Part shown: piece by piece, positions 40,935-49,587 of the stretch
Layout: every line of letters begins with the position of its first letter
Position numbering within the stretch: position 1 is the stretch's first letter
Assembly: GCA_019637955.1 (NCBI GenBank)
Contig: JAHBUS010000001.1
Coordinates: 372,001 to 436,000, forward strand
Direction of reading: 5' to 3'
DNA from: Pseudobdellovibrionaceae bacterium
GTDB lineage: Bacteria; Bdellovibrionota; Bdellovibrionia; Bdellovibrionales; Bdellovibrionaceae
DNA: 64,000 nucleotides
Notes under the pieces: model-generated
What the model was told of the DNA's origin: nothing
The model's input: the letters and a program-made list of their open reading frames with translations, nothing else
Database searches by the model: none
Translations under genes and position numbers: made by a program

Positions 40935-42002
40935 CTAGAGGCGGAGCGAGGCCTGCCCAGACTTGGGCTCCGACGCCGGACCTTGGTGCAGAGCACAGGT
41001 GCGGTAGATCAGATTTTCGAGCCAAATGTGCGCCGAAACGGGCGAGCTTTTGAGGGCCTTATCGGTCTCGGCCAGCACGACCAGCGCGGATTCGAGCTTT
41101 TTGGCGGTCCAGCTGCGGGCCTGCTTGACGTAATCGCCCAAGAAGTAGGGCGAGACTTGCGCGTGGTGCGCGAGCTTTTGCCCGGCCAGGCCCAGGGCCT
41201 CGCCTTGCTTGATCAAGAGCAAGATGCGGAAATGGCGCGCGACGAGCGCGACGATGCCCATCTCGGACTGACCTTGATCCATCAAACGAACAAGCTGAAT
41301 CAACGAGTTCACCCGGTCGGTGCGGGCGATCATCTCGGTGAGTTCGAACACGCTCTCTTCGCGCTTTTGCGACACGCACTGAGCGACGTCTTCGAGCTCC
41401 ACTTGCGTGCGTCCATCGCCCAAGAAGTCGACGAGCTTGCGCACTTCCGACTCGATCTCGGTCAAATGGTTGCCCGCCAAGCGGTGCAGGAGCTGAACGG
41501 CCTCGTCCGAAATCTCGAGGCCGTGGCCTTTGCAGATGTGACGGACCCAACCCGAAATTTGATTTTCGAAGGGACGCTTGAACTCGACGGTTTGCGCCTG
41601 TTCGATCAAGAGCTTCATCACGCGTTTGCGTTTGTCGATTTTAGAACCGACCAGGATGAAAACCGAGCTTTCCACGGGAGATTGAAACAAGGGCTCGAGA
41701 AGCTCCCACTCTTTGTCGGTGAGATCTTGCACTTCGCGCAGAATCACCACCCGGCGGGTCGACATCATCGGCAAAGTTTCGACTTCATCGCGCACCGAGG
41801 AGAGGTCGGCATCGGCGGCATAGAACGACGAGAAGTTGAAATCCGCGGCGCCGCCGTGCAGGGCGCACACCTTCACGTAGTTGACCGCTTGTTGAAGCAG
41901 GTAGGGTTCTTCACCAAAGAAGAAGTAAAGCGGCGCGAACTCTTGCGTTTCGAGGGCTTTTTCGACTTTGTTGTAAAACTGCTGCGACTCAAGCTGGGGC
42001 AT
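40935..42002 (-). CDS. holA: DNA polymerase III delta subunit
   Basis: Clamp-loader wrench that opens the sliding clamp, 355 aa. The N-terminal AAA-like domain starts near FAPLYFFFGEEPYLLQQAVNYV. RRVVILREVQDLTDKEWELL and GSKIDKRKRVMKLLIEQAQ follow. The lid region VQLLHRLAGNHLTEIESEVRKLV and the C-terminal collar KQGEALGLAGQKLAHHAQVSPYFLGDYVKQA (seen in shorter blocks) match HolA. Lies just downstream of lptE, the conserved lptE-holA pair. Confidence 0.93.
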   Translation of the reverse strand: MPQLESQQFYNKVEKALETQEFAPLYFFFGEEPYLLQQAVNYVKVCALHGGAADFNFSSFYAADADLSSVRDEVETLPMMSTRRVVILREVQDLTDKEWELLEPLFQSPVESSVFILVGSKIDKRKRVMKLLIEQAQTVEFKRPFENQISGWVRHICKGHGLEISDEAVQLLHRLAGNHLTEIESEVRKLVDFLGDGRTQVELEDVAQCVSQKREESVFELTEMIARTDRVNSLIQLVRLMDQGQSEMGIVALVARHFRILLLIKQGEALGLAGQKLAHHAQVSPYFLGDYVKQARSWTAKKLESALVVLAETDKALKSSPVSAHIWLENLIYRTCALHQGPASEPKSGQASLRL

Positions 42003-42029
42003 CAGTGCCTCTTTCCGTGCGGTTGACCG

Positions 42030-42581
42030 TTAGAAATTCTCGGTGATTCGGTCATGCGCCTCCGCCATCATGTCGGCGGCCATGACCTCAATGTTTTGCC
42101 TTCGGGCCGAAAGATTGTAAAGCGGATTAACCGTGTTGAGGCCGCCCTGAGTGACTTGGGGTGCCACGTAGGTGCGCTCGCGGTTCGGGAAATTTCCCTC
42201 CCACAAAACCGCGCGGTCGGCGACGCGGCGGAGGATGATTTTTGCGTCGATCAAGATGCGATACTCCGACGCGAGCACCACGCCTGACGGCAAAGTTCCG
42301 CCTTCTTTTTTACCGCCGGGCAGATATTGAATCGAGGTGATCTCGCCCTCGACGGTGACTTCGGATTGACTGGGCTCGACGATGCGGCCCGTGCGCGAGC
42401 GCTCGAACTCTTGAATCAAAGCGTTCGTGAATGCGACCTCGATTCCCGTCTCTTGAGTCAAGTTGCGGAAAACCGGAATCGTGATTTGACGGTAGCCGCC
42501 CGGAAGGCTGCGGTCCGGGCTGCCCAATCGATAGGCGCAACCGGTCGTCAGGAGCAGAAGAAACAGAAAATATCGCTTCAT
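42030..42581 (-). CDS. lptE: LPS-assembly lipoprotein LptE
   Basis: Outer-membrane lipoprotein that plugs and stabilises the LptD translocon. 183 aa from the ATG at 42579-42581; signal peptide with lipobox LLTTGC. The mature start CAYRLGSPDRSLPGGYRQITIPVFRNLTQETG (seen in shorter blocks) contains the family's IPVFRNLT segment, followed by FTNALIQEFERS. A longer frame upstream is not used because it would mask the signal peptide. Forms a pair with holA. Confidence 0.9.
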   Translation of the reverse strand: MKRYFLFLLLLTTGCAYRLGSPDRSLPGGYRQITIPVFRNLTQETGIEVAFTNALIQEFERSRTGRIVEPSQSEVTVEGEITSIQYLPGGKKEGGTLPSGVVLASEYRILIDAKIILRRVADRAVLWEGNFPNRERTYVAPQVTQGGLNTVNPLYNLSARRQNIEVMAADMMAEAHDRITENF

Positions 42582-42613
42582 CTTTTTTGATCCTAATTGG
42601 AGAATCTGTCCCA

Positions 42614-43753
42614 ATGCAAGCCTACAATGTCCTCGCCCCCGGGCCCGTCAATTTGCACCCCGAGGTCCAAAAGGCCCTCGCTCTCCCGATGATCCACCAC
42701 CGGACACCCGAGTTCGACGCGATTCTGAAGCGCGTTCTGACCCGCCTGAAGGTGATTTTCGAGACGGATCAGCCCTGTTTCGCCCTCACCTCCACGGGAT
42801 CCGGCGGGATGGAGGCTCTGCTCGTGAACACGCTCTCAAAGGGCGACCATGTCCTGGGCATTGATTCGGGAAAGTTTGGCGAACGTTGGTGCGAAATGGC
42901 CGAGGTTTTCGGCGCCCGCGTCACTGTTCACAAAGTGAAATGGGGCGAAGCGGTCAAAGTCGCCGATGTGCGCCGAATTTTGGAGCAAAATCCCGACATC
43001 AAAATCGTGATGTGCCAAGCCTGCGAAACCTCCACCGGTATCAAGCACCCGATCCAAGAGCTCGGGGCCTTGATTCATGAGCGCGCCCAGACGCTGTTCT
43101 TGGTCGACGGCATCACCGCGCTCGGCGCGTTTGCGCTGCCCATGGACGAGTGGCACATCGACGGTCTCGTCGGCGGCTCGCAAAAAGCCTTTATGCTGCC
43201 GACGGGCCTGGCGATGATCAGTTTTTCGAAAAAAGCCTGGAAGGCGATTGAGAACAACCCCCAACCGCGTTTTTATTTCGATATCCGCAAAGAACAAAAG
43301 GCCAACGCCAAAGGCGAGACTTTTTTCAGCTCGAACGTCACGCTCCTGCGCGCTCTGGATGTGGTGCTCGAGATGATCATGGCCAAGGGCCTCCCCGCGC
43401 ATTTCGCCGAGATCCGCAAACGGGCCGAGTTCACCCGCCTGTTCGCGCAAAAACTCGGGCTCAAACTGTACGCCGAAGTGCCCTCCGAAAGCCTGACGGC
43501 CGTGGTGGTTCCCGATGGGATGGATTCGCAAAAACTGCGTCTTTTACTCGAGGAGCGGTTTGGCATCACGCTCATGGGTGGACAGGATCAAGCCAAAGGA
43601 AAAATCTTGCGCATCGGCCACATGGGGCATATCACTCCCGAACAGATGATCGACGTGATGCTGAAGCTGGCCGAAATTCTCAAGTCCGAGAATCCCGGAC
43701 TCTCCTTGCCGCTTTCGCTCGAAAAAGAAATGCGGAGTTTCTGGAATGTCTGA
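42614..43753 (+). CDS. Class V aminotransferase (alanine/serine-glyoxylate aminotransferase family)
   Basis: PLP enzyme of 379 aa. Start at MQAYNVLAPGPVNLHPEV, the family's N-terminal PGP motif. FALTSTGSGGMEALLVN binds PLP phosphate, LFLVDGITALGAFALPMDEW holds the PLP Asp, and GGSQKAFMLPTGLAM has the Schiff-base Lys. It is immediately followed by, and overlaps by 8 nt, a phosphoglycerate-dehydrogenase-like gene. This suggests the pair works in serine synthesis, with this enzyme perhaps as the phosphoserine or serine aminotransferase. Substrate is inference. Confidence 0.88.
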   Translation: MQAYNVLAPGPVNLHPEVQKALALPMIHHRTPEFDAILKRVLTRLKVIFETDQPCFALTSTGSGGMEALLVNTLSKGDHVLGIDSGKFGERWCEMAEVFGARVTVHKVKWGEAVKVADVRRILEQNPDIKIVMCQACETSTGIKHPIQELGALIHERAQTLFLVDGITALGAFALPMDEWHIDGLVGGSQKAFMLPTGLAMISFSKKAWKAIENNPQPRFYFDIRKEQKANAKGETFFSSNVTLLRALDVVLEMIMAKGLPAHFAEIRKRAEFTRLFAQKLGLKLYAEVPSESLTAVVVPDGMDSQKLRLLLEERFGITLMGGQDQAKGKILRIGHMGHITPEQMIDVMLKLAEILKSENPGLSLPLSLEKEMRSFWNV

Positions 43754-44735
43754 GAAAAAGAATATCCTCATCACCGACCGCTTTAGCCAGGACGCCCAGC
43801 TCACGCTCGAGAGCCAGCCCTTTTTGACCGTTCGCCGCAGTCACGTTCCGCATTTGAAAGACGTGGATCTCGCGGGCGTGAACGCGCTCATCATCCGCAG
43901 CCGCACGCAAATTGACCGCGATGTTTTGACCCGGGCGAAAAACCTGCAGGTCATCGTCACCGCGACGAGCGGCTTTGACCATATCGACCTCGAGGCTTGC
44001 GCCGAGTGGGGCATCACCGTGATGTACACGCCGCGCGCGAATATCGAGAGCGCCGCGCAGTTGACCTGGTCCCTCGTGCTTTCGTGCGCCAACAAAGTTC
44101 AACAGGCGCACCGTGAAATCAAAGCCGGCAGCTGGGCGCGAGAGATGCTGGTGGGCACCGAACTCAGCCGCAAAACTTACGGCATCGTGGGCTTGGGCCG
44201 CATTGGCTCCCGCGTGGCCGAAATCGCCGAAGCCTTCGGCATGAACGTGATCGCGTTCGACCCCTACCAAGACGACGGCGTGTTCCGCGAGGTCGGCGCC
44301 GAGCGCGTCGCTTACGAAGAGATTCTCAAGCAAGCCGATGTGCTCAGCTACCACGTGCCCAAGACCAAAGAAACGCACTACATGCTCAACCGTTCGCACT
44401 TCGAGTACATCCACCGCGGCGGGATTCTGGTGAACACCTCGCGCGGCACCGTGATCAAAGAACAAGATTTGGTCGAAGCCCTGGACAACGGCTGGATCGG
44501 CGCCGTGGGGCTGGATGTCTTTGAAAAAGAACCGCTCCCGCGAAACTCCAAACTGATGAACTTTTCGAATGTGGTTTTGACCCCGCACTTGGGCGCGAAC
44601 ACGGCTGAAGCTTTCGCGAAAGCCAGCGAGCAAGCCGCGCTCAAAGTCATTCGGTTCTTCGTCGATGCTTCGACCGAAGACACGTTGCCACCGAAGGCCG
44701 CGTGGTACGGCGCAACTCCGCCTTGGCAGGATTGA
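43746..44735 (+). CDS. D-3-phosphoglycerate dehydrogenase-like 2-hydroxyacid dehydrogenase
   Basis: NAD-dependent 2-hydroxyacid dehydrogenase, 329 aa. Rossmann motif YGIVGLGRIGSRVAEIAEAFG; catalytic Arg in LVNTSRGTVI, Glu in GLDVFEKEPLP and His in VLTPHLGANTAEA. It lacks the ACT/regulatory C-terminus of long SerA forms. Overlap with the class V aminotransferase gene supports a serine-pathway role; glyoxylate or hydroxypyruvate reductase activity is the alternative. Followed by a palindromic terminator-like repeat. Confidence 0.88.
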   Translation: MSEKKNILITDRFSQDAQLTLESQPFLTVRRSHVPHLKDVDLAGVNALIIRSRTQIDRDVLTRAKNLQVIVTATSGFDHIDLEACAEWGITVMYTPRANIESAAQLTWSLVLSCANKVQQAHREIKAGSWAREMLVGTELSRKTYGIVGLGRIGSRVAEIAEAFGMNVIAFDPYQDDGVFREVGAERVAYEEILKQADVLSYHVPKTKETHYMLNRSHFEYIHRGGILVNTSRGTVIKEQDLVEALDNGWIGAVGLDVFEKEPLPRNSKLMNFSNVVLTPHLGANTAEAFAKASEQAALKVIRFFVDASTEDTLPPKAAWYGATPPWQD

Positions 44736-44736
44736 T

Positions 44737-44795
44737 AAAAACAATACCAGAATTCCGGTATACCGGGCGCCCGGTATACCTGGATTCCCGTTTTT
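44737..44795. repeat. Dispersed palindrome, copy 1, acting as bidirectional terminator
   Basis: A perfect 24-bp palindrome at 44757-44780 (GGTATACCGGGC and its complement) with partly complementary flanks to about 44747 and 44790, bounded by A5 on the left and T5 on the right. It lies between convergent genes. Its arms match a second copy at 54484-54533. Confidence 0.75.
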
Positions 44796-45570
44796 AGAAA
44801 CTAAAGCCCAATTGAATTTTGAGCGCGCCAAGCGCGGGGATCCGCCTGAAGACGGTCATCGCATCGTCGGCTTTGCCGCGTTTGCCGGGATCGGCACTCT
44901 TGTCGATAAACGGCGAATCTTGATTCAAAACCGCGAGCGGCCAATAGATCGCGAGCCAATCAAAGCTCCAGACGAAACCGTTCTTGAGCTGCCAGCGGTT
45001 GCCCAGCGCGAAGCTGGCGCCAAGAGTCTGCACCTTCATGAGTTCGACCGATGAGCGCGACACGCCCGGGACGGTGGCGAGGTAGTCATTTCCGAGATTG
45101 GCCGTGATCTCGTTCACGTAGCCGCCATAGGCGAAACTGAAGCTGTTGCGCGAGCTGAAAGAACGCAGCAAAAACGAGAGGCGCTGCTCTTCGATTTTTC
45201 CGATATCGATACCGAAGTAACCGATGCCCAAACTGCCGCGCATGTATTCAAGCTCGTAGGTTGTCTCGGGACTTTCGTTGTAAGCCGCCGTCAGGCCGTA
45301 CTTGGTGAGCACCCACATCTCAAGAAGCGTGTAGTTTGCCAGCACCGTGTACGGCGTTTGCGAACGCGCGGCCCGCGCTCCAGCAAAGGCTTGCTTGAAC
45401 TTCTCCGCCGCGCTCTGCCCACTCTCGACGGGCACGGGCGCCGCGCTCTGCCCACTCTCGACGGGCACGGGCGCCGCGATCGCCGGAGGCGGCGTGGGCG
45501 CGGGCTTTTCTTGGGCCTGAGCCAGAGAAATCGTGAACGTCAGAAGCAGCAAACCCATCCACTTTTTCAT
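44794..45570 (-). CDS. Exported barrel-like protein with duplicated N-terminal linker
   Basis: 258 aa from the ATG at 45568-45570 (ATGA overlap with the antiporter stop). Signal peptide (KKWMGLLLLTFTISLAQAQ), Pro/Ala-rich linker with two identical 11-residue units (APVPVESGQSA), then alternating strands such as SLGIGYFGIDIGKIEEQRLSFLL and FSFAYGGYVNEITANLG in shorter blocks. It ends ALGALKIQLGFSF with a terminal Phe, typical of outer-membrane barrels. No named family recognised. Co-translated with the CPA2 antiporter, for no evident reason. Confidence 0.78.
   Translation of the reverse strand: MKKWMGLLLLTFTISLAQAQEKPAPTPPPAIAAPVPVESGQSAAPVPVESGQSAAEKFKQAFAGARAARSQTPYTVLANYTLLEMWVLTKYGLTAAYNESPETTYELEYMRGSLGIGYFGIDIGKIEEQRLSFLLRSFSSRNSFSFAYGGYVNEITANLGNDYLATVPGVSRSSVELMKVQTLGASFALGNRWQLKNGFVWSFDWLAIYWPLAVLNQDSPFIDKSADPGKRGKADDAMTVFRRIPALGALKIQLGFSF
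45406..45471 (-). repeat. 33-bp perfect tandem duplication in coding sequence
   Basis: Two identical adjacent 33-bp units (45406-45438 and 45439-45471) encode APVPVESGQSA twice in the linker after the signal peptide. Identity at every base implies a recent duplication that keeps frame. Confidence 0.9.
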
Positions 45571-46796
45571 GCGTCTCCCTTTTGCGGCTGCGGCGGCAAC
45601 GCCCATCTCAGGAGCGGCCCCGTCATCAACGTGGTCACCAGCGCCATGATCACAAGCATGGTGAACAGTGTCGGCGTGAGAATGCCGAGTTGCAATCCAA
45701 TATTGAGAACGATCAACTCCACCAGACCGCGCGTGTTCATCAAGATCCCAAGGAGGGCCGCGTCTCGGCGAGAGCTGCCCGACAACAACGCGCCGGTGAA
45801 AGCTCCGCCAAATTTCCCCAAGATGGCCAAGACAATGATCCCACCGCAGACCCACCAATGCTCCCCGCCGGAGAGCAGGCTTAGGTTGGTCTTCAATCCG
45901 GTGAGCGCGAAAAATGCGGGCAAAAAGAGGATCGCGACGAGATCTTGCAGACGTCCGGTCACGTCCCTTGCGATCAAGCTGTCATGCGGAATGATGGCGC
46001 CGAATAAAAACGCACCGAAGAAGGCGTGAATGCCGATCAGGTCGGTTAAAGCCGCCGAACCGAGAGCGCCCAAGACCGCGAAGGCGAGCAAGGCCTGAGA
46101 AAGGCGCTCTGAGGTTTTTTCGATTTTCGGAAGAATCCTTTCGATCCATGGGCGGATCACGAAAATCATCGCCAGCACGTAAATGATCGTGAGGAAAATC
46201 GTGACCCCGGCGCTTGTCATCTGAGACCCCATGATGCCGGTCACCACCGCCACCAGGCACCACGCCGTGATGTCATCGATCGCCGCGCAAGTCAGGGCGA
46301 GATCCCCCAGCCGTGTGCGGTGCAAAGACGAATCTCCCAGAATTCGGGCCAACACCGGAAACGCCGTGATCGAGAGCGACACGCCCACGAAAAGCGCGAA
46401 CTCCAAAAAGCCCACGTTCGGAGGCGCGTAGCTTTCAAAGATCCGGGAGGCTAAAAAGAGGCCCAACGCGAACGGGAGCAAGATACTCATCTGCGAGACG
46501 ACCACCGCCGAACGGGCCGATTGGCGCAAACGCGGAAGGTCGATTTCAAGGCCCATGATAAAAAGATAAAGCGCGATGCCGATCTCGGCGATGTCTTTTA
46601 AAAAAATCAAAGCACCCGGATTAAAGACGGCGATCGAAAACTCCGGAAAGAGAGCTCCGACGAGCGACGGTCCCAGAAGAATTCCGCCGAGAACTTCACC
46701 CATCACCGAAGGCTGTCCCCAGCGGCGCAAGACCATACCGCAGAAGCGCGCGACAAGGATCACCAAAAGAAGCGTCAAGAAACTGGGCAGAGGCAT
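45567..46796 (-). CDS. CPA2-family cation/proton antiporter
   Basis: Membrane antiporter of 409 aa with about 12 segments. GEVLGGILLGPSLVGALFPE, the family's N-terminal motif, is followed by GLEIDLPRLRQSARSA, LTCAAIDDITAW (paired Asp ion site) and ALTGLKTNLSLL. No TrkA-N/RCK domain follows, so it is a short Kef/NapA-like form. The final ATGA overlaps the barrel-like gene. Ion preference (Na+ or K+) is not determinable here, though the Asp-Asp pair suggests electrogenic Na+/H+ exchange. Confidence 0.9.
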   Translation of the reverse strand: MPLPSFLTLLLVILVARFCGMVLRRWGQPSVMGEVLGGILLGPSLVGALFPEFSIAVFNPGALIFLKDIAEIGIALYLFIMGLEIDLPRLRQSARSAVVVSQMSILLPFALGLFLASRIFESYAPPNVGFLEFALFVGVSLSITAFPVLARILGDSSLHRTRLGDLALTCAAIDDITAWCLVAVVTGIMGSQMTSAGVTIFLTIIYVLAMIFVIRPWIERILPKIEKTSERLSQALLAFAVLGALGSAALTDLIGIHAFFGAFLFGAIIPHDSLIARDVTGRLQDLVAILFLPAFFALTGLKTNLSLLSGGEHWWVCGGIIVLAILGKFGGAFTGALLSGSSRRDAALLGILMNTRGLVELIVLNIGLQLGILTPTLFTMLVIMALVTTLMTGPLLRWALPPQPQKGDA

Positions 46797-46805
46797 GCAA
46801 GAACC

Positions 46806-47141
46806 CTATTCGTCGCGAAGGCGGACCTCAAGCACTTCGACATGAAAGATGAGGTTCGAATGGGGCGGAATTTTCGGCTTGCTTCTTTCGCCGTAGCCCA
46901 GATGCGAAGGAACGAAAAGCTCGCGGCGCCCGCCCGCTCGAATGCCCATCAAACCTTGATCCCATCCCTTGATCACCCGGCCCGCGCCAATCACAAATTG
47001 AAAGGGCCGTCCATGATCGTGCGAAGAATCGAATTTGGAGCCATCTTCAAGAAAGCCGTCGTAGTGGCAAATCAGCAGGGCGCCTTTGACGGCGGCCGGT
47101 CCTGAGCCCTCGAGCGTGTCGGTCATTTTGAGGTCTTTCAT
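46806..47141 (-). CDS. FKBP-type peptidyl-prolyl isomerase
   Basis: About 111 aa single FKBP domain without a signal peptide. LICHYDGFLEDGSKFDSSHDHGRPFQFVIGAGRVIKGWDQGLMGIRAGGRRELFVPSHLGYGE, read in blocks, holds the active-site Tyr, Phe, Asp, Val-Ile, Trp and Tyr residues of FKBP12-like enzymes. The ATG at 47141 is chosen; a TTG 12 nt upstream and an ATG 15 nt downstream are alternatives because no RBS is well placed. Sits between the antiporter and the divergent ClC gene. Confidence 0.9.
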   Translation of the reverse strand: MKDLKMTDTLEGSGPAAVKGALLICHYDGFLEDGSKFDSSHDHGRPFQFVIGAGRVIKGWDQGLMGIRAGGRRELFVPSHLGYGERSKPKIPPHSNLIFHVEVLEVRLRDE

Positions 47142-47238
47142 CCCTCTATTCAAACCACGAGCGCCGAGAGGTCAACTCCAGGACTTCGACGCATCGTTTC
47201 GATGCACGAGGCTGTGCCAAGGGGGAGCGAGGACTGCT

Positions 47239-48573
47239 ATGTTTTTGCGGATGAACGCACGGCACTTTCTCCACAACTCTCACGTCGCCGATTTCCAACG
47301 ACAGATTCTGTTCAACCTCCCGTTTTGGACGGCCGCGGGACTGACCGCCCTGATTTCGGTGGTCTACAACAAACTCTTCGGCCTTTGCGAGGAATGGGCC
47401 TTGGATCACGCGGCCTCATCCCTCATTCTTTGGACCGCCCCCGTGGCTTTGCTGGCGTCTTTCTTGATCGGTCATTTCTTTTCGCGCGAGGCCCTTGGCA
47501 GCGGAATTCCGCAAGTGATCGCCGCGGCCGAACTGGCCAACGAAGCGCCCGCGGGACTGCGCAAACTTCTTGGACTGCGTATGCTCGCCGCGAAAATCGT
47601 GGGGTCTTGCGTGTGCGTGCTGGGTGGAGGGGTCACCGGGCGCGAAGGCCCGACCTTGCAAGTTTCGGCCTCCGTCTTTTATCAACTCTCACGCGTTTGG
47701 CCCAAGCGTTTCACGGCGCCGTCGCTTCAGGGGATGATCTTGGCGGGCGGCGCGGCCGGATTGGCCTCGGCCTTTAACACCCCCTTGGGCGGCATCGTTT
47801 TTGTGATCGAAGAGCTCTCAAAGGCGCACATCAGCGTGATTCGCACCTCGGTCTTTCAGGCCGTGATCATCGCGGGGATTTTGGCGCAGCTGTTTTTAGG
47901 AAATTATCTTTACTTGGGGCACGTGTCCTTCGGTTCATTTCCGCTCGAAGCTTTGGCGCAAACCGCGCTGATCGCCGCGGTGGTGGGCTTTTTGGGCTCG
48001 GGCTTCGCCGAACTTCTTTACCGCATCACGCGCTGGCGGGCGCACCGTTCGTTTCGCGTGAAAATCGCGATGACTCTCCTCTGCGGCTTGCTTCTCAGTG
48101 CGAGCATCGCGGTCTGGCCCACGACTGTCGGCGCGGGCAAAACAACCATGGTCAAACTCCTCGAGCATCCCGAGGCCCCGGCTTCGCTCTCGCTCTCGGC
48201 GTCCCGAATGCTGGGCAATTTTCTGACGTACAATGCAGGCGTCATCGGCGGCGTGTTCGCGCCTTCGCTTTCGAGTGGAGCCGCGCTCGGCCAGTGGATC
48301 GCGCAGACGCTCGGGTTTGCCAGCGTCAAACTCATGATTCTGGTGGGCATGGTCGCGTTTCTCGCGGGCCTCACCAGATCGCCCTTTACGTCCTTCGTTT
48401 TGGTGCTCGAGATGAGCAACTCGCACGACATCATCTTGTACCTGATGCTGGCGTCGCTGTTCGCGAATCTGGCCGCACGTTTCGTTGGCAAAGAATCTTT
48501 CTACGAGCGCGCGGCCCACGATATTTTAAAAGCCCACGTGCCCGCGGCCCCCAGGGCCGAGCCGTCTACTTAA
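47239..48573 (+). CDS. ClC-family chloride/proton exchanger
   Basis: 444 aa, about 16 helices. Cl- selectivity motifs GSGIPQ, GREGPT (with the gating Glu that marks exchangers) and GGVFAPSLSSGA are all intact. No CBS domains. ATG at 47239 preferred, with GAGG 6 nt upstream; the open frame reaches further but lies inside the FKBP gene on the other strand. The 3' end overlaps the cupin gene by 8 nt, tail to tail. Likely role is acid resistance or charge balancing. Confidence 0.92.
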   Translation: MFLRMNARHFLHNSHVADFQRQILFNLPFWTAAGLTALISVVYNKLFGLCEEWALDHAASSLILWTAPVALLASFLIGHFFSREALGSGIPQVIAAAELANEAPAGLRKLLGLRMLAAKIVGSCVCVLGGGVTGREGPTLQVSASVFYQLSRVWPKRFTAPSLQGMILAGGAAGLASAFNTPLGGIVFVIEELSKAHISVIRTSVFQAVIIAGILAQLFLGNYLYLGHVSFGSFPLEALAQTALIAAVVGFLGSGFAELLYRITRWRAHRSFRVKIAMTLLCGLLLSASIAVWPTTVGAGKTTMVKLLEHPEAPASLSLSASRMLGNFLTYNAGVIGGVFAPSLSSGAALGQWIAQTLGFASVKLMILVGMVAFLAGLTRSPFTSFVLVLEMSNSHDIILYLMLASLFANLAARFVGKESFYERAAHDILKAHVPAAPRAEPST

Positions 48574-49084
48574 CAGCTCGGGGCGAAAGGCCCGCCAAGG
48601 CATCGGCGGGCCAAAACTGAGCCGGGTTCTCTTCGTCTTTATAGTAGCCCACCACCTGACCGTTTTGCAGAATCCCCTGCGGGCTCGTCTGCTTATTCGA
48701 GTCGGGGTAAAAGCATTGGTCATCAACCGGGTCATTGTACGAAATCGCCAACAACTTGAGTGGTTTGTCGCCATGATTGTAGAGGTTGTGGACCGACTCC
48801 GGCCCCGTCGAATAATAAAAAAGATCGCCCGCGACGACCTTGCCGAATTCGCCGTTGCAACGGACCGTGGCTTCGCCCTCCAGCACCAAGAACATCTCTT
48901 CTTCGGTGGTGTGATAGTGGTACGGGTACGAAAAATTCTTGGGCTCGATGATCGAGAGGTGAAAACCCAGCTTCTTCGCGCCAAAAATCTCGGAGATTTG
49001 CAGAAACGTTTTGTGGTAATGGGGCTGGCGCCGCGAAACTTCCAATTTGCTGTCGTGCGACTCAAACAAATTAACGACCTTCAT
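48566..49084 (-). CDS. Cupin-domain protein
   Basis: 172 aa with one cupin barrel: PYHYHTTEEEMFLVLEGEATVRC, read in blocks, holds the HxH...E metal motif, and GDLFYYSTGPESVHNLYNHG the second His. The C-terminal part has VGYYKDEENPAQFW. Substrate unknown; related proteins act on sugars or bind small ligands. Cytoplasmic, no signal peptide. Divergent from the BlaI-like gene by about 110 bp, so its promoter may be near the BlaI operators. Confidence 0.83.
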   Translation of the reverse strand: MKVVNLFESHDSKLEVSRRQPHYHKTFLQISEIFGAKKLGFHLSIIEPKNFSYPYHYHTTEEEMFLVLEGEATVRCNGEFGKVVAGDLFYYSTGPESVHNLYNHGDKPLKLLAISYNDPVDDQCFYPDSNKQTSPQGILQNGQVVGYYKDEENPAQFWPADALAGLSPRAVK

Positions 49085-49143
49085 CTGGACCTCCGGGCCG
49101 AATTAAAGCACATGCCGCTCTTCAGCATCCAGCTTTTCCGAAA

Positions 49144-49159
49144 TACTACAATCGTAGTT
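49144..49159. promoter_or_regulatory. BlaI-type operator 1
   Basis: TACTACA-AT-CGTAGTT, an imperfect BlaI/MecI/CopY dyad, 33 nt before the BlaI-like start codon. It lies exactly 22 bp (two helical turns) from operator 2, and a TTGACA (49158-49163) overlaps its right end. Confidence 0.75.
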
Positions 49160-49165
49160 GACAGA

Positions 49166-49181
49166 TACTACGCCTGTAGTA
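49166..49181. promoter_or_regulatory. BlaI-type operator 2
   Basis: TACTACG-CC-TGTAGTA dyad immediately downstream of a consensus TTGACA -35 element, covering the expected -10 region. Repressor binding would block transcription of the blaI-blaR1-like pair. Confidence 0.8.
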
Positions 49182-49191
49182 GTTTGAGCGC

Positions 49192-49587
49192 ATGGCAAAT
49201 AAGCTCGCGGACGTCGGTCCCCTCGAATTGAAAGTGCTCGGAATTCTGAACTCAGAGGCGAACGTCTCGGTTTCCGACATTCAAACCTCTCTGAAAAAGC
49301 AAGGTCATGACCTGGCCTACACGACGGTGATGACCGTCTTGGTGCGTTTGTACAATAAGGACTTGGTCACGCGGCAAAAAGAAGGCCGTCAGTTTTTGTA
49401 CGCCCCGGCAAAAAAGAACTCCTCACCCCTGAAGATTTTCGAGCGGATGAAAACCTCGCTCTTCGGAAGCGAAAAACTGCAACCGATTTTGGGCCTGCTC
49501 GAAGCGGACGACGGTCTCTCGCGCGAAGAACTTGAAGAACTCAAACGCGTTGTCGACGCGCGCCTCGGCCAGGAACGCAAACGATGA
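49192..49587 (+). CDS. BlaI/MecI/CopY-family transcriptional repressor
   Basis: 131 aa winged-helix repressor. LADVGPLELKVLGILNSEANVSVSDIQTSL and DLAYTTVMTVLVRLYNKDLVTRQKEGRQFLYAPA, read in blocks, are the BlaI DNA-binding core; the C-terminal dimerisation/cleavage part is shorter and acidic. It overlaps the M56 peptidase gene by 4 nt, the standard BlaI-BlaR1 arrangement. Dyads matching this family lie upstream of it and of the gene at 50799, so it probably represses both transcripts. Confidence 0.93.
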   Translation: MANKLADVGPLELKVLGILNSEANVSVSDIQTSLKKQGHDLAYTTVMTVLVRLYNKDLVTRQKEGRQFLYAPAKKNSSPLKIFERMKTSLFGSEKLQPILGLLEADDGLSREELEELKRVVDARLGQERKR

